Positions 35,547 through 44,813 of a stretch of DNA of 64,000 bases are shown piece after piece; position 1 is the stretch's first letter, and each line of letters opens with the position of its first letter. The DNA lies in the NCBI GenBank assembly GCA_019638395.1, contig JAHBTX010000004.1, forward strand, positions 432,411 through 496,410, read 5' to 3'. The position numbers and the translations under genes were made by a program. Below the pieces are notes generated by a model. The model was not told the DNA's origin, did no database searches, and saw nothing but the letters and a program-made list of their open reading frames with translations. Source of the stretch: Cyclobacteriaceae bacterium. GTDB taxonomy: Bacteria; Bacteroidota; Bacteroidia; Cytophagales; Cyclobacteriaceae.

Positions 35547-37220
35547 TCATTTTATTGAAGACTTTAGGTCTCGACATTTTGTATAGTTTCTCAACACATA
35601 AACAATCATTGAATCAGGATACTCGTCTTCGATTTTTTCGTGCAAGGCCTGTATGTACTTTTCAGCAAGTCCGGGCAAGTCATTTTTATAAAATTGATCA
35701 AACCCAGTATTTGTATCGGCCAGAATCTCCCTCGGCATTTTACAAAAGATGATATGACTCACAAATGAATTTCCGTAACGATATATGCTTTTTTCTCTTC
35801 CCTCAGCACTAAGAGACAGTTCATTCATCTTATTGGAAACATAACGATAGATCTTAACTGCTTTCATTATCTTTTGCGCAGATATGTTTGGATTGAATAA
35901 ATCTGTGTAAGGTGGTTTTGTGACATCTTCCCACAGTCTACCTGATTCCTTTTTGACTAATGTAGAGTAGTCAACATTTTCCCAGAGTGAAGCTAAACTA
36001 AACGCAACCTCTTCCAACAGATAATTATTATCGTCTGAAAGCACTTTCTCATCGGTTCTTTTGTAATGGTAGTCGATGTTTTCCAATTTCAGCTCCAATT
36101 TTATGCGAGCTTGTTCTCCATCAAGTGAAACAAAGTCCTTTTTTTCGACCTTGTTTTGAGTGTTTGTGGCAATAGTGATTCGTTGACCGAAGCCGGCTGG
36201 GCTATCCTCAAGAGAAATAAACTTCACAAGTACCTTAATTTTACCAAGTTCATTTGGGTTTGTTGCCGATAGTGAACCTATTGAACCTAAAGTCTGTGCT
36301 CCATTTACAACCGAAATTCCGTTGCAAGTAAACGCGCCAATTGTTTTATCGCTTCCACCAATAGGTTTCTTTTTTATGCTATTGCAAAGGATTGTGATTC
36401 CATTATTGAAGTACGTAAAATTATCAGGTTCGGTCTTTATGGTCTTAACGATTTCATCATTCACTGATGACATCCCTAGAAAATTTCTGATGTTCTCGGT
36501 AAAGAGTTTACGTCCGTATTTTTCCCAGAGTATTCCTAGATCCGTGCCGTTAATTTGTCCATAGTAAGATTTGAGTGGTTCTTCAATGTGTCCCCAATTG
36601 GATATTAAAATGTCTTCGTTTATTGGGGCAAAGCCAACCCCTGTTTCCAGTCCCTTATAGGCCTTGTCAATATTAAAATCGTTGAAGAATAGGATTTCTT
36701 CTGTGTCGTTGTGTTCAATCACTAAATCATTAATGGATGCCTTATTGTGCGATGACAACGCTTTTCCAGTGTAGGCAATAATGATTTGAATTTTTACAGA
36801 GGCATCATATAGAGCTTCAATTATTTCTTCCTGTTTAGATTTAACTTTCTCGTTGAAACGTGAAAAATCTGCATCAATTAATTTTTTTACTCCTTTTGTA
36901 AATTTTTCAACATCACCATTATCAATCCCTCCCGCACCATTTTCAATAAATTTGGACTGAACAAGCCAGAGGTTCCTTGATTGCCTATCAAGGAAAATCG
37001 CATCGATTCCGTTGTCTTCAAACCCATCCGTTACCGCAATCGCTGCATCTAAAATACTTGTGCCCGCAACAATTGTTAAGCTATAGGCTGCCAGCGCCCT
37101 CGAAAGAAAGTTCTTCTGCTTGTCATCGTCAGAAACTTTTACCAAATCGGAGAGATCAATCTTGTCCTTGAATGTCTTATCAAGGTAGGATTTAATTCGG
37201 TTTACAATTATTTTACTCAT
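35547..37220 (-). CDS. AIPR-family (abortive infection phage resistance) protein
   Basis: A protein of 557 aa. The N-terminal Mrr-like part has GFEDNGIDAIFLDR and LWLVQSKF (Asp73, Gln88, Lys90), a D...QxK version of the PD-(D/E)XK active site. The central AIPR block is clear: KLFTENIRNFLG, FTYFNNGITILCNS, SVVNGAQTLGSIG and ITIATNTQNKVEKKDFVS. AIPR proteins are linked to phage abortive infection and often accompany restriction systems. It is third in a minus-strand operon after the DUF6602-like and YejK-like genes. Confidence 0.88.
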   Translation of the reverse strand: MSKIIVNRIKSYLDKTFKDKIDLSDLVKVSDDDKQKNFLSRALAAYSLTIVAGTSILDAAIAVTDGFEDNGIDAIFLDRQSRNLWLVQSKFIENGAGGIDNGDVEKFTKGVKKLIDADFSRFNEKVKSKQEEIIEALYDASVKIQIIIAYTGKALSSHNKASINDLVIEHNDTEEILFFNDFNIDKAYKGLETGVGFAPINEDILISNWGHIEEPLKSYYGQINGTDLGILWEKYGRKLFTENIRNFLGMSSVNDEIVKTIKTEPDNFTYFNNGITILCNSIKKKPIGGSDKTIGAFTCNGISVVNGAQTLGSIGSLSATNPNELGKIKVLVKFISLEDSPAGFGQRITIATNTQNKVEKKDFVSLDGEQARIKLELKLENIDYHYKRTDEKVLSDDNNYLLEEVAFSLASLWENVDYSTLVKKESGRLWEDVTKPPYTDLFNPNISAQKIMKAVKIYRYVSNKMNELSLSAEGREKSIYRYGNSFVSHIIFCKMPREILADTNTGFDQFYKNDLPGLAEKYIQALHEKIEDEYPDSMIVYVLRNYTKCRDLKSSIK

Positions 37221-37285
37221 TTTTTGGTGGCCTTGCGTTGTATCTTAAACGAATACTTTTAGTGATTTTTTTAAATATAAAGTTG

Positions 37286-38335
37286 TTAAGTTTGTTTTAC
37301 AATCACCATTTTTCGAATCTGTCCTTTGTTGATTTGAGGTTCAAGCTCTTTTATCGTTTGTTTACTCGGGCCTTCAATAATCTCAAGTGAATCAAGTTCT
37401 GATGTACTTCCAACGATCGTCATCGTATATGCAAGTGGGATAGAAATCCGTTGTAGTTCCAATCTACTCTCTATAAGTGATATGTCTTTGGTAAACGACA
37501 AGGGATACCGTTCATTGACTATTTTTTTCTCGAACTTCGCCTTTAGTTCTCCTTCAAAATACTGGTCTGAAAATTCTTTTGGAGAAATTAGTCCCTTTGT
37601 ATCCTCACGATACAATACGTTAAGCGCTTTTATTAGACCGAGTCTATCATGGACATCGTCGACATTTGCTTCGATGAAAACTTTAGTGTCCTCATAGAAA
37701 TTCTTCGCTTTAAGTCTATCGTTTTTGTCTGTAGTGAGTCCTAAAAAAGTCCCATAGAAGTATTCCGTCAAATCCTTTTTTTGCAATGAGAATTGATCAT
37801 CATACATAAACGGAATAAAGCTATTTCCTCCCTCAACGAAAAAACCAATCTTGTAGAAGTCTTTTGCTGGAGAAAGAAAGACGTCCTTAATAAGTGTAAG
37901 TTCATTATTGTTTACATTGAACACCTCTTGCAGTTCTGCCTTTATTATAAAAAGGAAAAATCTATTTGTTGAGGTTACCCCATTCCCAATAAGGCAATAT
38001 CCTCCTGGAATCTTTGTTCTAAAGTGAGCGTCTGCTAACGAGTTAGCCAATGAAATTGAAGATGATATAAACTGTTTGTCAGTTTGCTTTTTGATTGTTT
38101 TCAAGAGGTGATAAATGCTATCCTCTGATTTATCCTCATAGTCTAACTGAAACGTTTTTGTTGTATTTTTTAATGCTCCAAGTATTCTGTCGACCAAAAT
38201 ATCCTTTTCAGCTTTTTTAAATCGCAGGAGTGCAGAATTAGTTTTGGCAATTGCGTCTTTTTCTTCGGTTTTTGCATGAATCTCGTGGGCAATTATGCGG
38301 TCGATGCTTGCAATTTTAAAAGTCGAAAAATTCAT
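37286..38335 (-). CDS. YejK/NdpA-like nucleoid-associated family protein
   Basis: A protein of 349 aa. The start (FKIASIDRIIAHEIHAK) and the later part (SISLANSLADAHFRTKIPGG, then CLIGNGVTSTNRFFLFIIKAEL) follow the pattern of the 37-kDa nucleoid-associated family (PF04245). That family is typified by E. coli YejK, a DNA-bound protein of unclear role. The middle shows KIGFFVEGGNSFIPFMYDD. Its start overlaps the stop of the DUF6602-like gene by 4 nt (ATGA), so the two are translationally coupled. In this setting it may recognise or coat DNA for the linked nuclease-like proteins. The family call is moderate. Confidence 0.65.
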   Translation of the reverse strand: MNFSTFKIASIDRIIAHEIHAKTEEKDAIAKTNSALLRFKKAEKDILVDRILGALKNTTKTFQLDYEDKSEDSIYHLLKTIKKQTDKQFISSSISLANSLADAHFRTKIPGGYCLIGNGVTSTNRFFLFIIKAELQEVFNVNNNELTLIKDVFLSPAKDFYKIGFFVEGGNSFIPFMYDDQFSLQKKDLTEYFYGTFLGLTTDKNDRLKAKNFYEDTKVFIEANVDDVHDRLGLIKALNVLYREDTKGLISPKEFSDQYFEGELKAKFEKKIVNERYPLSFTKDISLIESRLELQRISIPLAYTMTIVGSTSELDSLEIIEGPSKQTIKELEPQINKGQIRKMVIVKQT

Positions 38336-39207
38336 ATTTTATGGAAGTTTGAAATGGAGAAATCGAAGATGTTTTTTGTGTACTCGCGTAGATCGGGTGG
38401 AGAGACAACTACATTGTTTAGGTGCTCAAGTATTAGCATATACTGGTATGTAAGTACATTGTTTTCTCCCTGTAAGTCCATTAGGACCCATATATTGGGC
38501 TTGTCTTCAAATTCTGGATAAAGATTAATTGTTATTTTGTTATTGGTAAAATCGTTTTCATTGACATTCACAATGATACCAGCGTCTAAAAGCACAATAA
38601 AGTTTGGCAGGTTTCTGTTATCTGATGTCGATAAAAACCTATTAAGGTCGTCAAAGGATGCTGCCGAAGAATTAACAAAGAACAGAAATGATAATATTGG
38701 ATTTCTGTATGGTAAATTAGTTACTGGCTCCTCAACATGAAATCCAGATGTTGAAGTTTCGATAAAATTTCTGGCAATCCTTTCTCTTTTAAGTTCTGCT
38801 TTACTACGCTCTATGTTTTGAGAAAAGTTTTTTATTATGTTTTTGTCGTAAAATGATTTTTTAACTTCTCCGAAACAATAAACGGTTTCATAAAATACTA
38901 TTTCCGATTTGTCGGCAAGGTTAAAGAGAACGGGATTTTTTGAGTTTTCACAAATGATTATATCAAACTGCGGGCTTACTTTTAAGGAGCTATCTACAAT
39001 ATGCCCGTCACACACGTGATACTTCGGAAACAGTTTTTCTTTGTAGAAATTTTTTACAGACAATTCAATCTCATCGCCGGCGGCTCTTAAATTTTTCAGG
39101 TCAGTTCTGATACTGTCCGACAATCTGTAAGCCATCTTAATTTTTTCCAAGTCATGTTGGAAATATTTATGAAGTGGTATTTTTTTAAAGGGTGTAATCT
39201 CGTCCAT
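38332..39207 (-). CDS. DUF6602-like protein with PD-(D/E)XK nuclease signature
   Basis: A protein of 291 aa. Residues 45-120 match the DUF6602 pattern: GDEIELSVKNFYKEKLFPKYHVCDGHI (split here as GDEIELSVKNFY and PKYHVCDGHIVD), SPQFDIIICEN (Asp82), then YCFGEVKKS (Glu114, Lys116). E...D...ExK is the active-site order of the restriction-endonuclease fold. It is the first gene of the four-gene operon and overlaps the YejK-like gene. It is likely a nuclease effector or sensor. The family assignment is by pattern memory. Confidence 0.7.
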   Translation of the reverse strand: MDEITPFKKIPLHKYFQHDLEKIKMAYRLSDSIRTDLKNLRAAGDEIELSVKNFYKEKLFPKYHVCDGHIVDSSLKVSPQFDIIICENSKNPVLFNLADKSEIVFYETVYCFGEVKKSFYDKNIIKNFSQNIERSKAELKRERIARNFIETSTSGFHVEEPVTNLPYRNPILSFLFFVNSSAASFDDLNRFLSTSDNRNLPNFIVLLDAGIIVNVNENDFTNNKITINLYPEFEDKPNIWVLMDLQGENNVLTYQYMLILEHLNNVVVSPPDLREYTKNIFDFSISNFHKI

Positions 39208-39408
39208 CTATAGTTTTGCGCCCTTGCATTTAAAGAAACAATCTAATCTGAGTCCTCGAGGTTAAATCTAACATTTCCCACCATTTCAGGAAGTGAAAAC
39301 GCAAGTCAAAATTTTATTTGGTGCGGACGGACTATGGATATAATGTTCAGTGGAAGGCTTGAGCTCCCTGCACCACACGTTGATGGCATTAATAATAGAG
39401 CAGAACAC

Positions 39409-39660
39409 TCAATGAATCGGAATCTCCGGTATGCAATCCAAATACGGTTCCAACTGTGAGATATTTTTAAACACCCGTAATCCTTCAATCCGATTGGCAG
39501 GTTGTGAATACCTGATCTCCACAAAAAAGTTGTGACAGCTATAGAGATTGAAGGCCATTCCTTCAACAACCCTCGAAATCAGAAATACCCCATGTTCCCA
39601 AACGTAGGCGTACTGGTGCGATTCTGGCAATGCATTGAATTGATATATACCTCGGGCCAT
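39409..39660 (-). CDS. Small conserved-looking hypothetical protein
   Basis: A protein of 83 aa starting MARGIYQFNALPESHQYAYV. It is a compact alpha/beta protein with FLISRVVEGMAFNLYSC and FVEIRY strands, a style seen in small uncharacterised Bacteroidota mobile-element proteins. Its ATG lies 2 nt after the stop of a 58-aa membrane peptide gene, which supports translation of both. The function is unknown. Confidence 0.6.
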   Translation of the reverse strand: MARGIYQFNALPESHQYAYVWEHGVFLISRVVEGMAFNLYSCHNFFVEIRYSQPANRIEGLRVFKNISQLEPYLDCIPEIPIH

Positions 39661-39662
39661 AG

Positions 39663-39839
39663 TTATGAGTTTTGTGGTCTTTTATCAGCGGGTGGATTCA
39701 CCAACTCAAGCCATTCTTGCTTTTCAACCGTACGCCCTACCACATAGCCCACTGAGAACCCGGCACTGATGCAGGCAATGATGACACACACCATAAGCCA
39801 GAATCTTCGTTTTGCCTGAACGGCCGATGTCGTTTTCAT
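39663..39839 (-). CDS. 58-aa single-pass membrane peptide
   Basis: The ATG is at 39837-39839 and the stop at 39663-39665. The sequence opens with a basic tail (MKTTSAVQAKRRFW), then one membrane helix (LMVCVIIACISAGFSVGYVV), then a polar tail ending NPPADKRPQNS. It is encoded immediately before the 83-aa protein with a 2-nt gap, so they form a two-gene unit. No family is recognised. Confidence 0.6.
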   Translation of the reverse strand: MKTTSAVQAKRRFWLMVCVIIACISAGFSVGYVVGRTVEKQEWLELVNPPADKRPQNS

Positions 39840-39928
39840 TATGAATCTGGGAATTTGAAGTTCACAAAAGGAAGATCGCCAAATTAGGTCAATATCCCAA
39901 CGGGTGCGATGAATAGGTATTTTATCAT

Positions 39929-39988
39929 CTCATATTATGAGGTAATTATTTTACAATGCGATGAAAAATTTTCATATTTGTCGCATTA
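39929..39988. promoter_or_regulatory. Palindromic operator candidates before the Fic gene
   Basis: Just upstream of the Fic start are a 13-nt palindrome, CTCATATTATGAG (39929-39941), and a nested inverted repeat: AATGCGA at 39955-39961 with TCGCATT at 39981-39987, and TGAAAA/TTTTCA inside it. The Fic protein has a C-terminal HTH-like region, so autoregulation is possible. Confidence 0.45.
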
Positions 39989-39998
39989 ATTGCGGTTA

Positions 39999-41120
39999 AT
40001 GAGTCATTATATCCATTTACGGTCCAACTGGCCAGATTTTCATTGGAATGCAGAAAGTCTTCTGGAGCCACTTGCTGCCTTGCGCAGCAAGCAGGGCCGT
40101 CTATTGGGTAGCCTGGAAAACCTTGGTTTCAAACTAAAAGCGGAGGCTAACCTCCAAACCCTTACCGTTGATGTTGTCAAATCAAGTGAAATAGAAGGTG
40201 AGCAACTTCCTGAAGACCAGGTGCGATCATCCATTGCCCGCAGGTTGGGATTGGATGTGGCGGGCGTGACGGTCACCGACAGAAATGTGGAGGGTATAGT
40301 GGAAATGATGCTGGATGCCACCCAACACTATAATATAGAGCTTACCCAAGACCGGCTTTATAGCTGGCACTCCGCCTTGTTTCCAACCGGCCGGAGTGGG
40401 ATGCGAAAAATAGTCACGGGTATGTGGCGTGATGATGCGGAAGGTCCCATGCAGGTGGTCTCTGGTCCCATGGGCAAAGAGCGCGTACATTTTGAAGCTC
40501 CCGCGGCTTTTCGGCTGGAAGAAGAAATGGAAAAATTTATAGTCTGGTTTAACAACCCCGGCACCATAGATCCGGTGTTGAAGGCAGCGGTTGCGCATCT
40601 ATGGTTTGTTACCATTCACCCCTTTGATGATGGGAACGGACGAATAGCCCGGGCCTTGACGGACCTTCAGTTAGCACGGGCTGACGGCAGCAAGCAACGT
40701 TTCTATAGTATGTCTGCGCAGATCCGAAAAGAACGGAACCAGTATTACGAGGTGCTTGAAAAAACACAACGGGAAACGCTTGATATCACTGTGTGGCTGC
40801 TTTGGTTTATTGCCTGCCTGGATCGGGCCCTGGATGCCTCTTCGGAATTACTATATGGGATCAAAAGAAAGGTTGTATTCTGGCAGGCCCATCAACAAAC
40901 TGACTTTAATGAGCGGCAACGAAAAATGTTAGGGTTGTTGCTGGATGAAACGCTGGTTGGAAAGTTGAACAACTCTAAATGGGCAAAAATGACTAAGGTA
41001 TCCAATGATACGGCCTGGCGTGACATACAAGATCTGCTAGGTAAAAATGTATTAGTGAGAGCAGCCGGAGGCGGACGAAGTACGAGCTATGAAATCCGGT
41101 ATCCGGATGTTGGTCGTTAG
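39999..41120 (+). CDS. Fic-family protein (DUF4172 type, class II inhibited)
   Basis: A protein of 373 aa from the ATG at 39999; a TTG 9 nt upstream is unlikely. The N-terminal DUF4172-like part (YIHLRSNWPDFHWN) is followed by the inhibitory helix motif SSEIEG (about residues 62-67), matching [S/T]xxxE[G/N]. The Fic core is HPFDDGNGRIAR (catalytic His207). The C-terminal part (WAKMTKVSNDTAWRDIQDLL) is winged-helix-like. Fic enzymes usually transfer AMP from ATP to a protein hydroxyl, and class II members are held off by the internal Glu. The target is unknown. Confidence 0.93.
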   Translation: MSHYIHLRSNWPDFHWNAESLLEPLAALRSKQGRLLGSLENLGFKLKAEANLQTLTVDVVKSSEIEGEQLPEDQVRSSIARRLGLDVAGVTVTDRNVEGIVEMMLDATQHYNIELTQDRLYSWHSALFPTGRSGMRKIVTGMWRDDAEGPMQVVSGPMGKERVHFEAPAAFRLEEEMEKFIVWFNNPGTIDPVLKAAVAHLWFVTIHPFDDGNGRIARALTDLQLARADGSKQRFYSMSAQIRKERNQYYEVLEKTQRETLDITVWLLWFIACLDRALDASSELLYGIKRKVVFWQAHQQTDFNERQRKMLGLLLDETLVGKLNNSKWAKMTKVSNDTAWRDIQDLLGKNVLVRAAGGGRSTSYEIRYPDVGR

Positions 41121-41190
41121 TTTTAGTACAGAGTCCTAGTACGTAGTCTTTAGTAGGTAGTCTTTAGTACATCGTATATAGTCGTTGTTT
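41121..41190. repeat. TAGT/AGTC-type intergenic repeat, second copy
   Basis: The region is built from units such as TTAGTACAGAGTCCT, TAGTCTTTAGT (present twice in near form) and TAGTAGGTAGT. The 15-mer at 41123-41137 is identical to 22708-22722 in the chromosome. TAGTCTTTAGT also matches, in reverse complement, the block near 60660. Confidence 0.7.
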
Positions 41191-41281
41191 AGTGCGTGAT
41201 TCATACCACGGTTGAGCAATAGGGCCAGGACAAATTTGTATTCTAAAAGACGGACGATTAATTTTCTATTGCCAATACTTT

Positions 41282-41300
41282 TATCTCATAAAACGAGATA
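41282..41300. promoter_or_regulatory. Operator candidate of the type I RM locus
   Basis: TATCTC and GAGATA arms (6 bp, 7-nt spacer) lie 44 nt upstream of the small XRE gene that heads the restriction-modification operon. An inverted repeat at this distance from an HTH gene is a plausible autoregulatory site. Confidence 0.4.
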
Positions 41301-41343
41301 CGCAACAATTTAAAATTTATCTTAGCCGACTCATTCAAACGGC

Positions 41344-41535
41344 ATGAACCGAATTAAAGAAGTGTTGGAAGAAAAAGGAGTAAAGCAGACTTGGTTGGCT
41401 GAACAACTTGGAAAGAGTTACAACATGGTCAACGGCTATGTGCAAAACAGACAACAGCCAAGACTTGAAGTACTTTTTGAAATTGCCGAGATATTAGGAG
41501 TTAAACCAAAGGACTTATTAAAAGATAGAAAATGA
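41344..41535 (+). CDS. Small XRE-family HTH regulator of the RM operon
   Basis: A protein of 63 aa, a complete Cro/C1-type HTH and little else: [35 protein letters not shown] and [12 protein letters not shown]. Its stop overlaps the hsdM start by 4 nt (ATGA). Proteins of this size act as controllers of restriction-modification loci, delaying or limiting expression. Here it probably controls the whole prr-like operon. Confidence 0.9.
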   Translation: MNRIKEVLEEKGVKQTWLAEQLGKSYNMVNGYVQNRQQPRLEVLFEIAEILGVKPKDLLKDRK

Positions 41536-43667
41536 CTAGCACAGCGCAGAGAGCAGAATTACAAGCAAAAATTTGGAAAATAGCCAACGATGTTCGTGGC
41601 TCAGTGGATGGATGGGACTTTAAACAGTTTGTGTTAGGAGCACTTTTCTATCGCTTTATTAGTGAAAACTTCACCAATTATATTGAAGGTGGTGATGAAA
41701 GCATTGACTATTCAAAATTATCAGATGATGTAATAACATCTGAAATAAAAGATGATGCCATTAAAACCAAAGGGTATTTTATTTATCCTAGTCAGCTTTT
41801 TGTCAAAGTCGCTGAAAAAGCCAATACCAACCCAAATCTTAACACGGACTTAAAGGCCATTTTTGACGCTATTGAAAGTTCTGCAAATGGTTATCCATCC
41901 GAACCAGATATAAAAGGATTGTTTGCCGACTTTGACACAACAAGTACACGACTTGGTAATACTGTTGAAAGCAAAAACGCTCGCTTAGCTGCCGTTTTGA
42001 AAGGTGTTGAAGAACTGAATTTTGGAAATTTTGAAGACAATCAGATTGACCTTTTTGGTGATGCCTATGAATTTCTCATATCCAATTATGCAGCTAATGC
42101 AGGAAAATCGGGAGGCGAGTTTTTTACGCCACAGCACGTATCAAAACTTATAGCACAATTGGCAATGCACAAGCAAGACAAAGTGAATAAGATATATGAC
42201 CCTGCTGCTGGTTCTGGCTCCTTACTATTACAGGCCAAGAAGCATTTTGACAATCATATTATTGAAGAGGGTTTTTTTGGACAAGAGGTGAACCACACTA
42301 CTTATAACCTTGCTCGTATGAACATGTTTTTGCACAACATAAATTACGACAAGTTTAATATTGCCCTTGGCGATACGCTTCGTAATCCACACTATGGCGA
42401 TGAAAAACCATTCGATGCCATTGTTTCTAATCCTCCCTACTCTATAAAATGGATTGGTGACGATGACCCAACGCTAATTAATGATGACCGCTTTGCACCT
42501 GCTGGCGTGTTGGCTCCTAAATCAAAAGCAGATTTTGCCTTTGTACTTCATGCACTAAGTTATCTTTCAAGTAAAGGAAGGGCAGCTATTGTTTGTTTCC
42601 CTGGCATTTTTTACCGTGGTGGTGCAGAACAGAAAATCAGAAAGTATTTGGTGGATAACAACTTTGTTGAATCCGTAATTTCTTTAGCTCCTAACCTATT
42701 TTACGGTACATCAATTTCTGTAACCATTCTTGTGCTTTCAAAACACAAAATAGAAAACAGAACGCAGTTTATTGATGCTAGTGGAGAAGATTTCTTCAAA
42801 AAAGAAACGAACAACAATGTGCTTAATGATAATCACATTACAAAAATTATGGAAATCTTCGACTCTAAAGAGGACAAAGAACATATTTCTAAATCAATAG
42901 ACAATTCAAAAATTGCAGGAAACGATTACAACCTATCTGTGAGTTCATATGTAGAAGCAAAAGACAATCGAGAGAAAGTTGATATAATTTCCCTAAATCA
43001 GAAGATTTGGGAATCAGTAGATAAAATAAATGGTCTGCAAACAAATATTGATGCATTAATCAATAAAATTTCAGATTCAGGCTCAATCACCAAAATGCTA
43101 GAAGGTGTGCCGGTAGAATGGGAAAATTTGGATAAAGTAACTAGCGTTTTGCGAGGTAGAAGATTAACAAGAGAATTACTATCTAACTCCGAACAATATC
43201 CTGTGTTTCATGGTGGATTAGAGCCATTGGGATATTATTCTTCCTTTAATCGACCAGCTAATTCAGTAATGATAATAAATGTTGGAGCCTCCGCTGGAAC
43301 TGTTGGTTACAGTTCTGTAGATTTTTGGTCATCTGATGGTTGTTATAGTATTGAGCATTCGGATAAGTTAAACAGTAAGTTTCTGTATTATTTTCTACTT
43401 GGCGAACAGCACTTTCTGAAATCAAGAGTAAGAAAAGCTGGCATACCAACATTGGATGCATTTGTAATTGAGAAAATTAAAATACCAATTCCCTATCCTG
43501 ATGATAAAGGAAAATCTCTTGAATTTCAAAAAGAATTAGTTCAGAATTTAGACACCTTTTCAGAGCTTACAGCAGAGCTCACAGAAGAGCTTACAGCTCG
43601 TGAAAAGCAATATGAATATTATCGAAATTTATTATTAACCTTTCCTAAAAATGGTATAGAATCATAA
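41532..43667 (+). CDS. hsdM: Type I RM HsdM methyltransferase fused to a single-TRD HsdS half
   Basis: A protein of 711 aa. It opens with an HsdM N-terminal helical domain ([21 protein letters not shown]). The methylase carries the SAM site [13 protein letters not shown] and catalytic motif NPPYS (N6-adenine), with [14 protein letters not shown] ahead of them. From about residue 500 the sequence becomes HsdS-like: [19 protein letters not shown], one target-recognition domain, and a C-terminal coiled-coil spacer ([20 protein letters not shown]). Normal HsdS proteins are separate and carry two TRDs. A single TRD would need dimer pairing to read a split, probably symmetric, site. Confidence 0.9.
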   Translation: MTSTAQRAELQAKIWKIANDVRGSVDGWDFKQFVLGALFYRFISENFTNYIEGGDESIDYSKLSDDVITSEIKDDAIKTKGYFIYPSQLFVKVAEKANTNPNLNTDLKAIFDAIESSANGYPSEPDIKGLFADFDTTSTRLGNTVESKNARLAAVLKGVEELNFGNFEDNQIDLFGDAYEFLISNYAANAGKSGGEFFTPQHVSKLIAQLAMHKQDKVNKIYDPAAGSGSLLLQAKKHFDNHIIEEGFFGQEVNHTTYNLARMNMFLHNINYDKFNIALGDTLRNPHYGDEKPFDAIVSNPPYSIKWIGDDDPTLINDDRFAPAGVLAPKSKADFAFVLHALSYLSSKGRAAIVCFPGIFYRGGAEQKIRKYLVDNNFVESVISLAPNLFYGTSISVTILVLSKHKIENRTQFIDASGEDFFKKETNNNVLNDNHITKIMEIFDSKEDKEHISKSIDNSKIAGNDYNLSVSSYVEAKDNREKVDIISLNQKIWESVDKINGLQTNIDALINKISDSGSITKMLEGVPVEWENLDKVTSVLRGRRLTRELLSNSEQYPVFHGGLEPLGYYSSFNRPANSVMIINVGASAGTVGYSSVDFWSSDGCYSIEHSDKLNSKFLYYFLLGEQHFLKSRVRKAGIPTLDAFVIEKIKIPIPYPDDKGKSLEFQKELVQNLDTFSELTAELTEELTAREKQYEYYRNLLLTFPKNGIES

Positions 43668-43668
43668 G

Positions 43669-44802
43669 ATGGGACAGTCGTTGATACAAATAGCTCAGAA
43701 CTTAAGAGCGGCAACACATATAAGACAAGCTGTTGCGGAAAGAACGCTTGATGTGAAAGTGCAATTAATTTATGCTTTTAATGGTACAGGTAAAACACGA
43801 TTGTCCAGAGCATTTAAAAATTTGATTGCACAAAGAGAAATTGTAGCTGATGAACAAGTACCAACTGAGGAATTTGAGAAGATTCTTTATTACAATGCAT
43901 TTACAGAAGACCTATTCTATTGGGTTAATGATGAATTAAAACTAAAAATTCAAAACAACCTATTCACAGACTGGATTCTAAAAGATGAGGGCCAAGACCA
44001 AAATATTGCATCTAACTTCCAGCGATATACTAATGATAAATTAACCCCCAATTTTGATGAGAATTTTACAGAAATACAGTTTTCGTTTGAGCGTGGAAAT
44101 GATGAACAACCAGAAAATGTAAAAATTTCAAAAGGAGAAGAAAGCTGCTTTATTTGGAGTGTTTTCTACACATTATTGTCTCAAGTTATCGATGTTTTAA
44201 ATGTTGCTGAAATAGCTGAACGAAGCACAAATAAATTTAATGAGTTAGAATGGGTATTCATTGATGACCCTGTAAGTTCATTAGATGAAAACCACTTGAT
44301 TGAGCTTGCTGTAGATATTGCAAAAATGATAAAAAGAAGTCGCTCGAATTTAAAATTCGTAATTACTACTCATAATCCTCTTTTTTATAATGTACTTCAT
44401 AATGAGCTAAGAGATGAGCGGTACAAGAAACATCTGTTAAAAATATTAGAAGACGGAACATTTGAATTAGTTAATCAGCCACATGATTCACCCTTCTCAT
44501 ATCATCTTTTCCTAAAATCAGAAATTAAAAGAGCAATTGATTCTGGTCAATTGAGTAAATACCACTTCAATTTTCTCAGAAACATTTTAGAAAAAACATC
44601 AACATTTCTAGGGCATCAAAATTGGGGAGACCTTTTGCCAGAAAGAACACCAGGAGAGCGTGATGCTTATTGGTCACGAATTATCAATCTTTCAAGTCAT
44701 TCAAAAAATGCGAACGAAGAGGTATTTGATATAACGGAAAATGATAAACGTGTTTTAGGATATTTAATGGATAATACTAAAATTTTTGAGTTTTTCAAGT
44801 AG
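43669..44802 (+). CDS. prrC: PrrC-type anticodon nuclease
   Basis: A protein of 377 aa; the E. coli enzyme is ~396. The N-terminal ABC-type ATPase has [19 protein letters not shown] (Lys42), [33 protein letters not shown] and [20 protein letters not shown], then [12 protein letters not shown]. These stretches follow the PrrC sequence as I remember it. The C-terminal nuclease has Arg304-x3-Glu308 (RNILEK) and His344 (LSSHSKN), matching the order and spacing of the E. coli Arg320/Glu324/His356 triad. PrrC cuts tRNA-Lys in the anticodon loop when phage inhibits the linked restriction enzyme. It is encoded between the M-S and R genes, as in prrABCD. Confidence 0.88.
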   Translation: MGQSLIQIAQNLRAATHIRQAVAERTLDVKVQLIYAFNGTGKTRLSRAFKNLIAQREIVADEQVPTEEFEKILYYNAFTEDLFYWVNDELKLKIQNNLFTDWILKDEGQDQNIASNFQRYTNDKLTPNFDENFTEIQFSFERGNDEQPENVKISKGEESCFIWSVFYTLLSQVIDVLNVAEIAERSTNKFNELEWVFIDDPVSSLDENHLIELAVDIAKMIKRSRSNLKFVITTHNPLFYNVLHNELRDERYKKHLLKILEDGTFELVNQPHDSPFSYHLFLKSEIKRAIDSGQLSKYHFNFLRNILEKTSTFLGHQNWGDLLPERTPGERDAYWSRIINLSSHSKNANEEVFDITENDKRVLGYLMDNTKIFEFFK

Positions 44803-44813
44803 TAATACATCAA

